Source: an uncultured Cyclobacteriaceae bacterium (GTDB lineage Bacteria; Bacteroidota; Bacteroidia; Cytophagales; Cyclobacteriaceae). From it: a stretch of 64,000 bases of DNA. The notes below the pieces were generated by a model that was not told the DNA's origin, ran no database searches, and saw only the letters and a list, made by a program, of their open reading frames with translations. The DNA is taken from positions 582,001 through 646,000 of the forward strand of contig CALSPM010000005.1 of the NCBI GenBank assembly GCA_943788235.1. Direction: 5' to 3'. Of this stretch, positions 30,236 through 40,926 are shown piece by piece. The translations under genes were made by a program, and so were the position numbers. How positions within the stretch are numbered: position 1 is the stretch's first letter; every line of letters starts with the position of its first letter.

Positions 30236-32137
30236 TTAATTTTTGTCAAACCCCTTTTGGAGGTCATCAATTATTTCTGGGTTGAGCAGTGTAGAAGTAT
30301 CGCCCAAATCACCAGCATTTCCACTGGCTATTTTTCGCAATATTCTTCTCATAATTTTCCCTGAACGTGTTTTGGGTAACCCTTTGACAAATTGAACTTT
30401 GTCAGGCTTGGCAATGGCACCGATGGTTTTAGCCACAAGGTTTCTTATTTCAGTAATTAATTCATCGGTTTGGATGACCCCATCATAGGTGATTACGTAG
30501 GCATATAGAGCATTTCCTTTAATGTCATGAGGGAATCCTACCACTGCACTTTCAACAATGTTGTCATGCTCATTAATTGCATTTTCTATGGGCGCTGTAC
30601 CTAGGTTATGTCCAGAAACAATGACCACGTCGTCTACTCTTCCCGTAATCCTATAATTTCCGAGGGCATCTCGCAACGCACCATCTCCTGGAAAATAATA
30701 ATTAGGATAGGCAGAGAAATAGACATTTTTATAGCGTTCATTATCGCCATAGATGGTTCTTGCCAACGAGGGCCAGGGTTGTTTAATGGCTAAAATTCCT
30801 TCTGCTTTTATATCAGTAATCTCTGCCCCATCGGCGTCCAATAAAACCGGCTGAATTCCGGGTAAGGGAAGGGTTGCAAATGTGGGTTTGTCTTGGGTCA
30901 CACCTGCCAAAGAAGAAATCATCATTCCACCCGTTTCTGTTTGCCACCAAGTATCTACTATTGGGCATTTATTTTTACCAATATTATCGTCATACCAGTG
31001 CCATGCCTCTTCGTTAATAGGCTCGCCTACAGTTCCTAATATTCTCAGACTACTGAGGTCATGGTCAGTAACGAACGATAACGGGTGTTTCGCTAATGCT
31101 CTAATGGCAGTAGGAGCAGTATAAAATTGAGTGACTTTATGCTTCTCACAGACTTCCCAAAATCTGCCATAGTCTGGATAACTAGGAACGCCTTCAAACA
31201 TGACCGTAGTGGCTCCAGTAGCCAAAGGCCCATAAACAATATAACTATGGCCTGTAATCCAACCTATATCTGCCGTACACCAATAAATATCGTTGGGTTT
31301 ATATTGGAATACATTTAAAAAAGAATAGGCAGCGTAAAGCATGTAACCGCCGCAAGTGTGGACCATTCCTTTGGGCTTTCCGGTAGACCCAGAAGTATAT
31401 AGAATGAAAAGTATATCTTCCGAATCCATGACTTCTGCAGGGCATGAATCATCTACTTTTGTTAATTCTTCATGCCACCAGAGATCTCTGTCTGATGTCC
31501 AGGCAATGGTTTGCTTTGTTCTTTGAAAAACGATTGATTTTTTAATGGAAGGGCAGGTCTTTAAGGCTTCATCGGCAATGTCTTTTAATGGCGTCACCTT
31601 ATCCCCCCTAAAACCACCGTCAGCGGTCAATAAGACCTTACATTCGGCATCGTTTATTCTTGCCGCCAATGCCCTAGAAGAGAATCCGGCAAAAACTACA
31701 GAGTGAATGGCACCAATTCTGGCGCAAGCCAGTACAGCTACCGAAAGTTCAGCAACCATTGGCATGTAAATACAAACACGATCACCTTTAACTACCTTAT
31801 TGTTTTTTAAAACATTAGCAAAGGCGCAGACCTTACTATGGAGTTGTCTGTAGGTAATGTGTTGTGCTGCATCGTTTGGATCATTAGGTTCCCAAATAAT
31901 GGCAGTTTGATCGCCTTTTGATGCTAGATGGCGATCCAAACAATTTTCTGTAATATTTAATTTACCCTCCAAAAACCATTTTGTTTCAGGGACACTCCAA
32001 TCGTAGGCTAATGTTTGGGTCCATTTTTTTCTCCATAAAAAGTTTTCGGCAATGTTATCCCAAAATTCCGAAGGATTTTCAACACTGGACTGGTACGCTT
32101 TTTGATAATCTTCCAGAGAATTTATTTGTAATGTCAT
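30236..32137 (-). CDS. acs: Acetyl-CoA synthetase (AMP-forming)
   Basis: Activates acetate to acetyl-CoA through acetyl-AMP. Motifs: the P-loop-like LYTSGSTGKPKGMVH, YWCTADIGWITGHSY, DTWWQTETGG, and the C-terminal PKTRSGKIMRRILRKI with the catalytic Lys that is the usual acetylation site. About 633 residues from ATG 32137. Upstream in-frame codons would run into the symporter gene, so the shorter start is chosen. It overlaps the symporter stop region and shares its strand; together they form an acetate uptake and activation unit. Confidence 0.95.
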   Translation of the reverse strand: MTLQINSLEDYQKAYQSSVENPSEFWDNIAENFLWRKKWTQTLAYDWSVPETKWFLEGKLNITENCLDRHLASKGDQTAIIWEPNDPNDAAQHITYRQLHSKVCAFANVLKNNKVVKGDRVCIYMPMVAELSVAVLACARIGAIHSVVFAGFSSRALAARINDAECKVLLTADGGFRGDKVTPLKDIADEALKTCPSIKKSIVFQRTKQTIAWTSDRDLWWHEELTKVDDSCPAEVMDSEDILFILYTSGSTGKPKGMVHTCGGYMLYAAYSFLNVFQYKPNDIYWCTADIGWITGHSYIVYGPLATGATTVMFEGVPSYPDYGRFWEVCEKHKVTQFYTAPTAIRALAKHPLSFVTDHDLSSLRILGTVGEPINEEAWHWYDDNIGKNKCPIVDTWWQTETGGMMISSLAGVTQDKPTFATLPLPGIQPVLLDADGAEITDIKAEGILAIKQPWPSLARTIYGDNERYKNVYFSAYPNYYFPGDGALRDALGNYRITGRVDDVVIVSGHNLGTAPIENAINEHDNIVESAVVGFPHDIKGNALYAYVITYDGVIQTDELITEIRNLVAKTIGAIAKPDKVQFVKGLPKTRSGKIMRRILRKIASGNAGDLGDTSTLLNPEIIDDLQKGFDKN

Positions 32138-32147
32138 AAGTAACTTC

Positions 32148-33836
32148 TTAATGGTTATGAGCAGCGCCTGCGCCACTTGGAATTCTAATATTTTCAACAA
32201 TTTCTTGAACCTCTTTTGGCGGGTCAGGAGTAAACTTTGAGACGATAATTGAAACTATGAAATTAGCCATCATAGCGATACTTCCAAATCCTTCAGGGGA
32301 AATCCCAAACCACCAATCTACTTTGGTCCCTCCAAACCACCAACCGAATTTGAATTTAGTCATGTAAAATAGCATCAATAGAATTCCAATAATCATCCCT
32401 GAGATAGCACCTTGTTTATTTATTTTTCTATAGAAAATACCCAAAACAATGGCAGGAAAAAAAGAAGCAGCCGCCAAGCCAAAAGCCAAAGCGACGACAG
32501 CCGCAACAAAACCTGGGGGATTGATACCAAAATAACCAGCCACACAAACAGCCACTACGGCAGCGGCTCTTGCAGCGATCAATTCACCTTTTTCCGAGAT
32601 CTTCGGATTGATCATTCTTTTAATTAAGTCATGGGCAACGGAAGAAGAGATGACCAATAATAAGCCCGCTGCGGTAGATAAAGCAGCTGCCAAACCTCCA
32701 GCCGCTACGAGCGCAATTACCCAATTGGGTAGACCAGCTATTTCTGGATTGGCCAATACCATTATATCACGATTCACTTCAAGTTCATTCAATTCTTTGT
32801 TAGCTACATATTGGATCACCTGATCCTGATTTTTGTCGTTAAAAGTAATCAAGCCTGTAGTTTCCCATTTTTTAAACCATTCTGGCATGTCAGCATACTT
32901 TTTGTCATTGACCGTTTCAATTAAATTCGTTCGTGAAAACACGGAAATAGCTGGAGCAGTAGTATATAATATGGCTATAAACAGTAATGCCCAACCCGCT
33001 GATTTACGTGCATCAGCTACTTTTTTTACTGTGAAAAATCGAACAATTACATGGGGTAGGCCTGCGGTACCAACCATTAATGCAGCCGTAATACAGAAAA
33101 CATCTAGCTTAGATTTGCTTCCTGTAGTATAAGATGAAAAACCTAAATCTTTATGCAGTCCGTCCAATTTATCTAATAAATAAATACCATTTTCATCGGC
33201 ACTTCCGAAACCTAATTGTGGAATGAAATGGCCTGTCATCTGAATGGAAATAAAAATGGCCGGCACCATAAAAGCAAATATCAGTACGCAATATTGCGCT
33301 ACCTGTGTGTAGGTAATTCCTTTCATTCCTCCTAACACGGCATAAAATAAAACGATGACCATTCCAATGATCACACCGGTAGTAATGTCCACTTCTAAAA
33401 ATCGTGAGAAAACAATACCCACTCCTTGCATTTGCCCGGCTACATAGGTGAAAGAGACCAATAATGCGCAAAAAACAGCGACGCTTCTCGCTGTATTGGA
33501 ATAATATCTATCGCCTATAAAATCAGGAACCGTGAATTTTCCAAATTTTCTTAAGTAGGGAGCGAGTAATAATGCCAATAACACATAACCTCCGGTCCAA
33601 CCCATGAGATAGACAGAACCATCATAGCCTTCAAAGGAAATGATTCCTGCCATGGAAATAAATGAAGCTGCGGACATCCAATCTGCTGCAGTAGCTAATC
33701 CATTTGCCAATGGAGATACACCCCCGCCAGCTACGTAGAATTCTTTTGTGGAACCTGCCCTTGACCAAATAGCAATACCTATGTACAGGGAAAAGGTAAC
33801 TCCTACTAAAATCCAGGTCCAAATTTGAATACTCAT
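32148..33836 (-). CDS. Sodium:solute symporter, ActP/acetate type
   Basis: 562 residues with about 13 transmembrane helices, starting TWILVGVTFSLYIGIAIWSR. Solute:sodium symporter hallmarks are EFYVAGGGVSPLANGLATAA, DWMSAASFISMAGII, GGMKGITYTQVAQYCVL and a late AALSTAAGLLLVISSSVAHD. The pair with DUF4212 upstream and acs downstream is the usual arrangement of bacterial acetate/pyruvate symporters. Substrate inferred from context. Confidence 0.88.
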   Translation of the reverse strand: MSIQIWTWILVGVTFSLYIGIAIWSRAGSTKEFYVAGGGVSPLANGLATAADWMSAASFISMAGIISFEGYDGSVYLMGWTGGYVLLALLLAPYLRKFGKFTVPDFIGDRYYSNTARSVAVFCALLVSFTYVAGQMQGVGIVFSRFLEVDITTGVIIGMVIVLFYAVLGGMKGITYTQVAQYCVLIFAFMVPAIFISIQMTGHFIPQLGFGSADENGIYLLDKLDGLHKDLGFSSYTTGSKSKLDVFCITAALMVGTAGLPHVIVRFFTVKKVADARKSAGWALLFIAILYTTAPAISVFSRTNLIETVNDKKYADMPEWFKKWETTGLITFNDKNQDQVIQYVANKELNELEVNRDIMVLANPEIAGLPNWVIALVAAGGLAAALSTAAGLLLVISSSVAHDLIKRMINPKISEKGELIAARAAAVVAVCVAGYFGINPPGFVAAVVALAFGLAAASFFPAIVLGIFYRKINKQGAISGMIIGILLMLFYMTKFKFGWWFGGTKVDWWFGISPEGFGSIAMMANFIVSIIVSKFTPDPPKEVQEIVENIRIPSGAGAAHNH

Positions 33837-33848
33837 GTTACGCTTATT

Positions 33849-34100
33849 TTAAAGGCTATCTTCTTCATGAAAACCGTATTTTTTATCTAGGTTATTCATG
33901 AGTCTTATGTAGATCAGGATTAAGATGACAAAAGTATAAATGGCACCTTGTTGCGCAAACCAAAACCCAAGTTTAAAACCACCTATTTTTATTACGTTTA
34001 ATTGATCGACAAAAAGTATCCCTGCTCCAAATGAGACAGTAAACCAGATACTCAATAAAATGATTAAATATTTGAGATTTTGTTTCCAGTATGCTTGCAT
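33849..34100 (-). CDS. DUF4212 small membrane subunit of the symporter
   Basis: 83 residues, two transmembrane helices (LIILLSIWFTVSFGAGILF and QGAIYTFVILILIYIRLMN), with the family's N-terminal YWKQNLKYL and the GFWFAQQGA segment. DUF4212 (YjcH-like) proteins are found immediately upstream of sodium:solute symporters; this one ends 12 bp before it. Role: a probable accessory subunit. Confidence 0.85.
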   Translation of the reverse strand: MQAYWKQNLKYLIILLSIWFTVSFGAGILFVDQLNVIKIGGFKLGFWFAQQGAIYTFVILILIYIRLMNNLDKKYGFHEEDSL

Positions 34101-34374
34101 CTCTTTTCTTTAAATGTGACACTAATATATTAAGTTGTAAAATAAAAAGCTATAATAAATTTAATCATCACATATTTTAGAGGTAAAAACAATAAAAAGG
34201 GCATCGCTTTTTGAAGGGTTTCATTTTTCGTTAAGAAAATAAATCATAAAAAAAGTAATCAGAGAGATTGATCTTTTATTTAATTATTGAGCTCATATAA
34301 AGCATAGGTACAATCTATTTTTATGGAAGGTCTCGGCAAAGATTAATGGGAACAGATCTGAGGGAGATACCTAT

Positions 34375-35088
34375 TTAAATATATAATTCTGTGAAAATGG
34401 CCAATAAGGCAGCCAGGATACTGATGGCAATTTTGTTAAATCTAAATCGGTGCCCCGGGCTAGACTCTACAAAAATAGTCATAGAAATATGTAAAAAAGC
34501 GCCACTCATAAAAGCAAATAATAGACTTAATTCGGCTTCCGATAGTGTTAAATAGTTATTGGCCATGGCTCCGATGGGCGAGGCCAGACTAAAGATACTT
34601 AATACCACCCATTGTTGTGGAGAGAATTTTGATTTCACCTTAAATACCGCCATCAGAGCAAAGGCGGCAGGAGCTTTATGTAGAATGATACCAAAAAGTA
34701 AGGTATACGAGTTGTTTTGTTCATGTAATGGAGAATCATGGGTGAGTAAAGCACCCTCCATTAAAGAATGCACGACTAGGGCAATGAGGACATAATACTT
34801 TGATTTTGTTGATTTGTGTTCATGAAAATGGCCATGCTCTACACCCGAAGTAAAATATTCTAAAAATTGTTGGAAGAAAAACCCTAGTAATATGAACAAA
34901 CCAATTTTAGTGGGATCTGAGGACAAGGCAAAGAGTTCAGGAAAAACATGTATAATGGTGATGGAAAAAAGATAGGATCCACCAAAAATTAAAGGTAAAA
35001 AAATATTTTGAGGCTTGTACTCTAAGGGAACGGTGGCCCATCCTCCAATAAAAGTTCCTATGATTAACAGGGTAATAGTAAGGCTCAT
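34375..35088 (-). CDS. ZIP family metal transporter
   Basis: 237 residues with about seven or eight membrane helices. Helices 4-5 carry the metal-binding pattern VVHSLMEGALL and ILHKAPAAFALM (His plus Glu/Asp-type ligands). The loop before them is histidine-rich (GVEHGHFHEHKS), usual for zinc/iron transporters. It overlaps the apbE stop by 4 bp (ATGA), so they are co-translated. The metal cannot be decided. Confidence 0.82.
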   Translation of the reverse strand: MSLTITLLIIGTFIGGWATVPLEYKPQNIFLPLIFGGSYLFSITIIHVFPELFALSSDPTKIGLFILLGFFFQQFLEYFTSGVEHGHFHEHKSTKSKYYVLIALVVHSLMEGALLTHDSPLHEQNNSYTLLFGIILHKAPAAFALMAVFKVKSKFSPQQWVVLSIFSLASPIGAMANNYLTLSEAELSLLFAFMSGAFLHISMTIFVESSPGHRFRFNKIAISILAALLAIFTELYI

Positions 35089-36134
35089 GGAGTTTCGTTT
35101 TTCGTTACAATTACGGCTGTTTTGATGCCATCTGTGATGATGTGTTCAGGACTTGATTCACCTTGATAAATCAGCAGCGCATCCAAGCGATCATCTGCTT
35201 TGAGAATAGCCATGGAAGTTTCAACCCCCAGTACCATAAAGGCCGTTGCATAAGCATCAGCAAGCATGCAATTGGGCGCGAAAACAGATGCACTTAGTAT
35301 ATTTTTTTTACTCATATTCCCCGTTTTAGGATCGATGATATGGACATAGGTTTTATCACCGATCTGATAATAATTTCTATAATTACCTGAGGTTGCAACC
35401 GATCGATCCTCTAGATTGACGATTGCAAAAGGGGGTTGGTATTCTTCTGATTCAATCAATGGATCTTGAATACCAATCTTCCAAATCTCATTTCGGTCAT
35501 TGGTGCCAAAAGTTCTGACTTCTCCACCAATCTCTACCATCGCATGTTCAATGTTTTTGGATTTGAGATAATCAGCGATTACATCTACGGCATATCCTTT
35601 GGCCACTGCACTTAAATCAAGGTACATTCCTTTGGGCAGCGTAATGAGAGAGGGATTAAAATTAATTTTTGAGAAACCTACGAATTGAAGTAAAGAATCA
35701 ATAAGGGTTTGATCCAATATTTTTGAAGCCTTATCTGGGCCAAAACCATAGGCATTGATCAGAGGACCAATGGTAGGATCAAACGCTCCTTCGGTTGCTG
35801 CATGGACTTCTTTACTAGCCAATAGGACGGGATAAAAAATAGGGTCTTGGAAGACTAAACTACCAGATTGGTTCAATCTTGAAATTTCGGATTGAGGAAT
35901 ATATGTAGATAATGACTGATTGAATTTTTTCAGAACAGAATCTATTTGTGTTTTCAAATCAACGGGTTCCAAAGTTTTATATTTTACATTATAAACAATG
36001 GTCCCCATGGTCAATCCAGAGACCTCATTCATCGAAAAATTAGGATTTTGATTTCTTACGAGCTTTACGAGCAGTAAGATTGCAGCAAAGAATAAGAGGA
36101 CGCTTTGAGTTTGTTTACGTTTGTCGATATTCAA
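35085..36134 (-). CDS. apbE: FAD:protein FMN transferase
   Basis: Attaches FMN to Thr residues of periplasmic or membrane flavoproteins such as NqrB/NqrC. 349 residues with an N-terminal membrane anchor (SVLLFFAAILLLVKLV). Family blocks: MGTIVYNVKY, GAFDPTIGPLINAYGFG, LDLSAVAKGYAVDVIADYL, VEIGGEVRTFG and DAYATAFMVLG. The start is TTG 36134, as no ATG occurs before the anchor. nqrF elsewhere in this window provides a plausible client complex. Confidence 0.88.
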   Translation of the reverse strand: MNIDKRKQTQSVLLFFAAILLLVKLVRNQNPNFSMNEVSGLTMGTIVYNVKYKTLEPVDLKTQIDSVLKKFNQSLSTYIPQSEISRLNQSGSLVFQDPIFYPVLLASKEVHAATEGAFDPTIGPLINAYGFGPDKASKILDQTLIDSLLQFVGFSKINFNPSLITLPKGMYLDLSAVAKGYAVDVIADYLKSKNIEHAMVEIGGEVRTFGTNDRNEIWKIGIQDPLIESEEYQPPFAIVNLEDRSVATSGNYRNYYQIGDKTYVHIIDPKTGNMSKKNILSASVFAPNCMLADAYATAFMVLGVETSMAILKADDRLDALLIYQGESSPEHIITDGIKTAVIVTKNETP

Positions 36135-36184
36135 TTTGATTTTTTTTACAATAATAGTAAGACCTAATTAGAATATTCCATCGT

Positions 36185-36192
36185 TATATTTG
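36185..36192 (+). promoter_or_regulatory. -7 element for ruvB
   Basis: TATATTTG, exact TAnnTTTG, 17 bp upstream of the ruvB ATG, predicting a leader of about 12 nt. No clear TTTG at -33. Confidence 0.4.
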
Positions 36193-36209
36193 TTTTCTAT
36201 TTATTAACT

Positions 36210-37235
36210 ATGAGAGAGGATTATTTAAAACCAGATGATGAGGAATTCTCATCTGCTGATAAAGAGATAGAAAAAGCTTTAAGACCCCTCAGTTTTGATG
36301 ACTTTACGGGGCAAGAAAAGATAGTTCACAACTTAAAGATATTTGTCGAAGCGGCCAGTCAACGATCAGAGCCCCTCGATCATGTTTTACTTCACGGGCC
36401 TCCAGGGCTCGGTAAAACGACCCTTTCTCACATTATTGCCAATGAGCTGGGTTCTAACATAAAAATAACAAGTGGACCTGTACTGGATAAGCCCGGAGAA
36501 TTGGCAGGCCTTCTTACAAATCTTGAAGAGGGAGACGTGTTATTTATCGATGAAATACATAGATTAAATGCTGTAGTTGAGGAGTATTTATATTCCGCCA
36601 TGGAGGATTATAAGATCGATATTATGTTGGATTCAGGGCCCAATGCAAGAACCGTACAAATTGGATTGAACCCATTTACCCTTATCGGTGCGACGACCCG
36701 TTCAGGATTGTTGACCGCGCCCTTACGGGCGCGTTTTGGAATCAATGCGAGGCTAGAATATTATGATGCCAAGCTACTGACCCGAATAGTGGGAAGATCT
36801 TGTGATATTTTAAATTGTGAATTCGAACCCGAGGCTACTTTTGAAATAGCCAGAAGAAGTAGGGGAACTCCTCGAATCGCCAATAACTTATTAAGAAGAA
36901 CCCGAGATTTTGCTCAAATAAAAGGAGATGGATCGATCACGCTTACCATTGTAAAGATGGCATTGAAGGCCTTAAATGTGGATAATCATGGATTGGATGA
37001 AATGGATAATCGTATTTTATCTACTATTATTGATAAATTTAAGGGGGGACCGGTGGGTTTATCGACCATTGCTACGGCGTGCGGAGAGGAGGCCGAAACA
37101 ATAGAAGAGGTTTATGAACCTTTTTTAATCATGGAAGGCTTTTTGAAGCGTACGGCACGAGGGCGTCAAGCGACTGAATTGGCCTACAAGCATTTGGATA
37201 TGATACCTCCGGCACAAATGAATACATTATTTTGA
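36210..37235 (+). CDS. ruvB: Holliday junction DNA helicase RuvB
   Basis: AAA+ motor of the RuvABC branch-migration complex. 341 residues: Walker [15 protein letters not shown], Walker [13 protein letters not shown], sensor 1 IGATTRSG, arginine finger in PLRARFG, and a winged-helix C-terminus ([16 protein letters not shown]). ruvA and ruvC are not next to it. queG follows. Confidence 0.97.
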   Translation: MREDYLKPDDEEFSSADKEIEKALRPLSFDDFTGQEKIVHNLKIFVEAASQRSEPLDHVLLHGPPGLGKTTLSHIIANELGSNIKITSGPVLDKPGELAGLLTNLEEGDVLFIDEIHRLNAVVEEYLYSAMEDYKIDIMLDSGPNARTVQIGLNPFTLIGATTRSGLLTAPLRARFGINARLEYYDAKLLTRIVGRSCDILNCEFEPEATFEIARRSRGTPRIANNLLRRTRDFAQIKGDGSITLTIVKMALKALNVDNHGLDEMDNRILSTIIDKFKGGPVGLSTIATACGEEAETIEEVYEPFLIMEGFLKRTARGRQATELAYKHLDMIPPAQMNTLF

Positions 37236-37311
37236 TTAGGTGGCATGTCACGCTTCACACGATGGTTATGAGAGGCGTCATTAGGATTCCTTTTGATCAT
37301 CTTTTTATATT

Positions 37312-38235
37312 ATGAAATCCAACAGAGATATCGTTAAGGGGATCGCATTGGATTTGGGCTTTTCATATTGCGGCATATCAAAGGCTGATTTTTTGGAAGA
37401 AGAAGGGGATCATCTTGAAACTTGGTTAAAAAGAGGCTATCAAGGTAAAATGAGCTACCTGGAGCGTCATTTTGATAAACGATTAGATCCTCGAAAGCTA
37501 GTACCTGGTGCCCAATCGGTAATTTCCCTTTTGTATAATTATGCACCACAAAAAGATGAAACCGATCAGACACCCTATAAGATCGCCCGATACGCCTATG
37601 GCAAAGATTATCATTTTGTCATCAAGGATAAATTGGCTGAATTCATGAATAGAATGAGGGCGGGCATAGGGAAGATTGAGGGGCGTGCTTTTGTTGATTC
37701 AGCACCGGTACATGAGCGGGCATGGGCCTCAAAAAGCGGTTTAGGGTGGGTAGGTAAAAATACTTTATTAATCAATAAAGACTCGGGTAGTTACTTTTTT
37801 TTGGCAGAGCTGATTATTGATTTAAAATTAGAGGCCGATGGGCCGATCAAGGATTATTGTGGTACTTGTACCAGATGCATAGACGCCTGTCCAACGGATG
37901 CAATCTCAGAACCTTATGTGGTGGATGGAAGTCGTTGTATTTCTTATTTAACGATTGAATTGAAAGACGAAATACCGACGGAGTTCAGTGATAAAATGGA
38001 AGGGTGGGCTTTTGGTTGTGATATATGTCAACAGGTGTGTCCTTGGAATAGATTTTCAACCCCACATAATGAACCCCAATTTGCTCCCCAAGGCTGGGAA
38101 GAATTATCAAAAACAGCCTGGGAGGAAATGACGGAGGTAGTCTTTGGTAATGTATTTAAAAAATCTCCAATAAACCGGACGAAATTTAAAGGATTACAGC
38201 GGAATATATCCTTCATCCAAACCGCGGAAGGATGA
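37312..38235 (+). CDS. queG: Epoxyqueuosine reductase
   Basis: Cobalamin- and iron-sulfur-dependent last step of queuosine synthesis on tRNA. 307 residues: N-terminal [11 protein letters not shown], a [20 protein letters not shown] core, and two 4Fe-4S motifs [16 protein letters not shown] and [11 protein letters not shown]. No C-terminal HEAT repeats are seen, so it is the short form. ATG 37312. Convergent with the aminotransferase gene. Confidence 0.95.
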   Translation: MKSNRDIVKGIALDLGFSYCGISKADFLEEEGDHLETWLKRGYQGKMSYLERHFDKRLDPRKLVPGAQSVISLLYNYAPQKDETDQTPYKIARYAYGKDYHFVIKDKLAEFMNRMRAGIGKIEGRAFVDSAPVHERAWASKSGLGWVGKNTLLINKDSGSYFFLAELIIDLKLEADGPIKDYCGTCTRCIDACPTDAISEPYVVDGSRCISYLTIELKDEIPTEFSDKMEGWAFGCDICQQVCPWNRFSTPHNEPQFAPQGWEELSKTAWEEMTEVVFGNVFKKSPINRTKFKGLQRNISFIQTAEG

Positions 38236-38299
38236 CACGTATTAACTCAAAGGACTTCCAAAAGTAATTAACTACTTATAGGCAGTGAGTCACCTTAGC

Positions 38300-39601
38300 T
38301 CAATCGCTACAGTATTCCATAATACCTTCTTTGATTCGGGTAAAGATTTCAAGTTGATCCTCTAAGTCTTCCTCTAAAAGTGTAATCCTAAATCCTAAAA
38401 GAGGGGAACAGAAAGCCGAGATAGGCACCACGCAAACCTGTTTAGCGGCCAATAAATAATAGACGAATCGTTGGTCCAATGGCATTTCAGGAGTCAGCCA
38501 ATTTTCCAGTAGCTGTGCTGTTTTTGGATCCGTAATATTCAGTTGTTGTTTGGATTTTAATGCTCCTGTTTTGAAGATAATGGTGTTATAAAAAGCTCCG
38601 TTGGTCAGGTTGAAATTGACATAGGGAATTTCAGCAAAAAAATCATAGAGCTTTTTACTTCTTTGCCCAATTGCTCGACTGGTACTTTTTAAAAAAGGGT
38701 CATAACGGGGATCGGTCATGATCTTGGGAATGGCCCTTTGAGGCAATCTAGTTGAACTGACCTCGATCATTTTGGCATTATCTATGGTTTGACAAAGCTT
38801 ATTGAAGTCATCATCCTGATCTCGATTGTAGTATTCTGCCCATCCACATCTTGCCCCCGGCCAAGGGACTTCCTTAGAAATCCCTTTCAATGAAATTCCA
38901 GGGACCGTTCCGATGACTTTTGCCATTGGAGCAGTACGTGCATTATTGTATATGATGTGTTCATAAATCTCATCAAAAATCAAAAAAAGACTAAATTCTT
39001 TGGCAATGGCGACCATAGCTATCAAGATTTTTTCAGGATAAACCATCCCGGTGGGATTGTCGGGATTGATGACCAATATACCGACGATATTGGGATTGTA
39101 GCATACTTTATTTCGTAAATCTATAAGATCTGGATACCATTGATTTTCGGGATCAAGAGCATAAGTAATTGGTTGGTGATTGGCATGAGCTGCTTCTGCC
39201 GAAGAATGCGTCGAATAGGCAGGTGAGGGCCCTATTACCCGAGCCGTTGGTAAAAGGTATTGATAAATTTTCGCAATGGCATCCCCTAGGCCATTAAAAA
39301 AGGTGATATCCTCTGCATTGATTTGAACCCCGTTTAATAAATTGGTTTTATGAGCAAGAAAGGTACGTGTCTCTAAGAGCCCCTTGGAATGACTATAACC
39401 ATAAGTAGTATCGTCTTTCAAGAGTTCAATAATAATATCCTTAATCCAGTTGGGGAGCCTACGATGCTTTTGGATTGGATCACCTATGTTTTCCCAATAA
39501 ATCCGATGACCAAGTTGTTCAAGTTGTTCTGCTTTACGAACAATTCCCCGAATTTCATAGGAGAGTTCATCCGCACCTTCTCGAAGTAATTTTTGTCTCA
39601 T
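38300..39601 (-). CDS. PLP-dependent aminotransferase, class I/II
   Basis: 433 residues of fold-type I: IYWENIGDPIQ at the N-terminus, YGYSHSKGLLETRTFLA, the PLP-contacting NPDNPTGMVYP, FDEIYEHIIYN (Asp and Tyr that hold PLP) and the Schiff-base Lys region SLKGISKEVPWPGARCGW. It is longer than AspC because of inserts near the C-terminus. The amino donor is not evident, and no pathway genes flank it. Confidence 0.85.
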   Translation of the reverse strand: MRQKLLREGADELSYEIRGIVRKAEQLEQLGHRIYWENIGDPIQKHRRLPNWIKDIIIELLKDDTTYGYSHSKGLLETRTFLAHKTNLLNGVQINAEDITFFNGLGDAIAKIYQYLLPTARVIGPSPAYSTHSSAEAAHANHQPITYALDPENQWYPDLIDLRNKVCYNPNIVGILVINPDNPTGMVYPEKILIAMVAIAKEFSLFLIFDEIYEHIIYNNARTAPMAKVIGTVPGISLKGISKEVPWPGARCGWAEYYNRDQDDDFNKLCQTIDNAKMIEVSSTRLPQRAIPKIMTDPRYDPFLKSTSRAIGQRSKKLYDFFAEIPYVNFNLTNGAFYNTIIFKTGALKSKQQLNITDPKTAQLLENWLTPEMPLDQRFVYYLLAAKQVCVVPISAFCSPLLGFRITLLEEDLEDQLEIFTRIKEGIMEYCSD

Positions 39602-39671
39602 AATTATTAAAAAGCGCTAATTTATTCATTTTCCTTTTGAAAAATGTAATTTTTCTAGCGTCTTTATGAAG

Positions 39672-40808
39672 TTATTCTTCTTCGAGGTATGCACCTTCTT
39701 GTAGGTTGTATTTGCAGAATTGGACTTGTAAGGCCCCGTTGAATAAAGCCATTTTTTCACTCGATTTTAAATGTAACTGTTTGAGTGCTGGGACATTTGA
39801 ACTCAATATCCAAGCATCGAAACCTGAAAAGTTATTTTTAAAGGAATCTCCTAGTTTTTTATAAAGACTATCGACTCCTTCACCAATTCTTTCACCGTAG
39901 GGAGGATTGGTGATGATCATACCTGTTTGAAATTTGGGAATAAAATCTTCAAATGCGCCTTGTCTGATTTGAACATCTCGTCCCATTCTCAGTTTTTTCA
40001 AGGCTCCTTTGGCGAGGGCAACGGCATGACCATCGATATCTCCACCGGAGATCATCAAGGGGGCACTTCTGATTTTACCCTGCGCTTCTGCTCTAATTCG
40101 ATTCCACATCATGGGTTGAAAGTTATTCCAATTCTTAAAGCCAAATTCCTTTTGATTGATTTGAGGAGGAATATTTAATCCCATGAGTACCGCCTCAATG
40201 ATGATGGTTCCGGTTCCACACATGGGATCAACCAGAGGGATACTTTTATTCCAACCTGCTAGTTGTAATAGACCGGCAGCCATGACTTCATTGAGTGGGG
40301 CTTGATGTCCTGGTTCCCTATAACCGCGTTGATTGAGGAGTCGTCCTGAACTGTCCAATGAAATGGTGAATTTATCTTGATAAGCATGTAAGTTGAAGAG
40401 AATATCAGGTTTTTCGACATCTACAGAGGGCCGCAAATCAAACTTTTCTCTAAACTGATCGGCAATCGCATCTTTCATTTTAAGTGCCGCATATTTTGAG
40501 TGCGTAAAATACTCTGAGAAAATAGTATTATCGATGGCAAAAGTTTGCCTGACATCAAGAAATTGAGACCAATCAAATGATTTGACTTGGTCATAAAGTT
40601 CGGTTTCATTACGAGCTATAAATCTATACACAGGGACCAAAATGCGTAAGGCAGTCCTTAAGTTCAAATTTGCCTCATAAAGAAAGGGCAGTTTTCCTTC
40701 ACATTCTACAGCGCGTTTTCTTTTTTTGATGTTTTGTCCGCCTAGAAGTTCAACTTCCTTCATGAGGACCTCTTCTAGTCCATGTAAGGTTTTGATGACT
40801 ATTTTCAA
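39672..40808 (-). CDS. THUMP-domain class I SAM RNA methyltransferase (RlmL N2-guanine type)
   Basis: A THUMP domain (KTLHGLEEVLMKEVELLGGQ onward) presents RNA. The Rossmann methyltransferase carries PLVDPMCGTGTIIIEAVLMG (SAM loop) and the catalytic IITNPPYGERIG. About 378 residues from TTG 40808, which gives the usual family N-terminus; a TTG at 40856 is farther upstream than relatives start. TAACTTTA just upstream of the TTG resembles a -7 element and supports the shorter start. Probably 23S rRNA G-N2 methylation. Confidence 0.85.
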   Translation of the reverse strand: MKIVIKTLHGLEEVLMKEVELLGGQNIKKRKRAVECEGKLPFLYEANLNLRTALRILVPVYRFIARNETELYDQVKSFDWSQFLDVRQTFAIDNTIFSEYFTHSKYAALKMKDAIADQFREKFDLRPSVDVEKPDILFNLHAYQDKFTISLDSSGRLLNQRGYREPGHQAPLNEVMAAGLLQLAGWNKSIPLVDPMCGTGTIIIEAVLMGLNIPPQINQKEFGFKNWNNFQPMMWNRIRAEAQGKIRSAPLMISGGDIDGHAVALAKGALKKLRMGRDVQIRQGAFEDFIPKFQTGMIITNPPYGERIGEGVDSLYKKLGDSFKNNFSGFDAWILSSNVPALKQLHLKSSEKMALFNGALQVQFCKYNLQEGAYLEEE

Positions 40809-40926
40809 TGAATTTGTCTTTAAGGTACGTAAAGTTAATTTAATATCTTTTGTCAAAATGAGCTTACTGAGCGATCTATGAGCTTTTAAAACATTTTATG
40901 CTCATTGTGATGGGTTTTAGATCTGA

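Noticed and set aside
36978-36986. Perfect DnaA box TGTGGATAA
   Set aside because: Lies inside ruvB coding for conserved residues; no clustering with other boxes.
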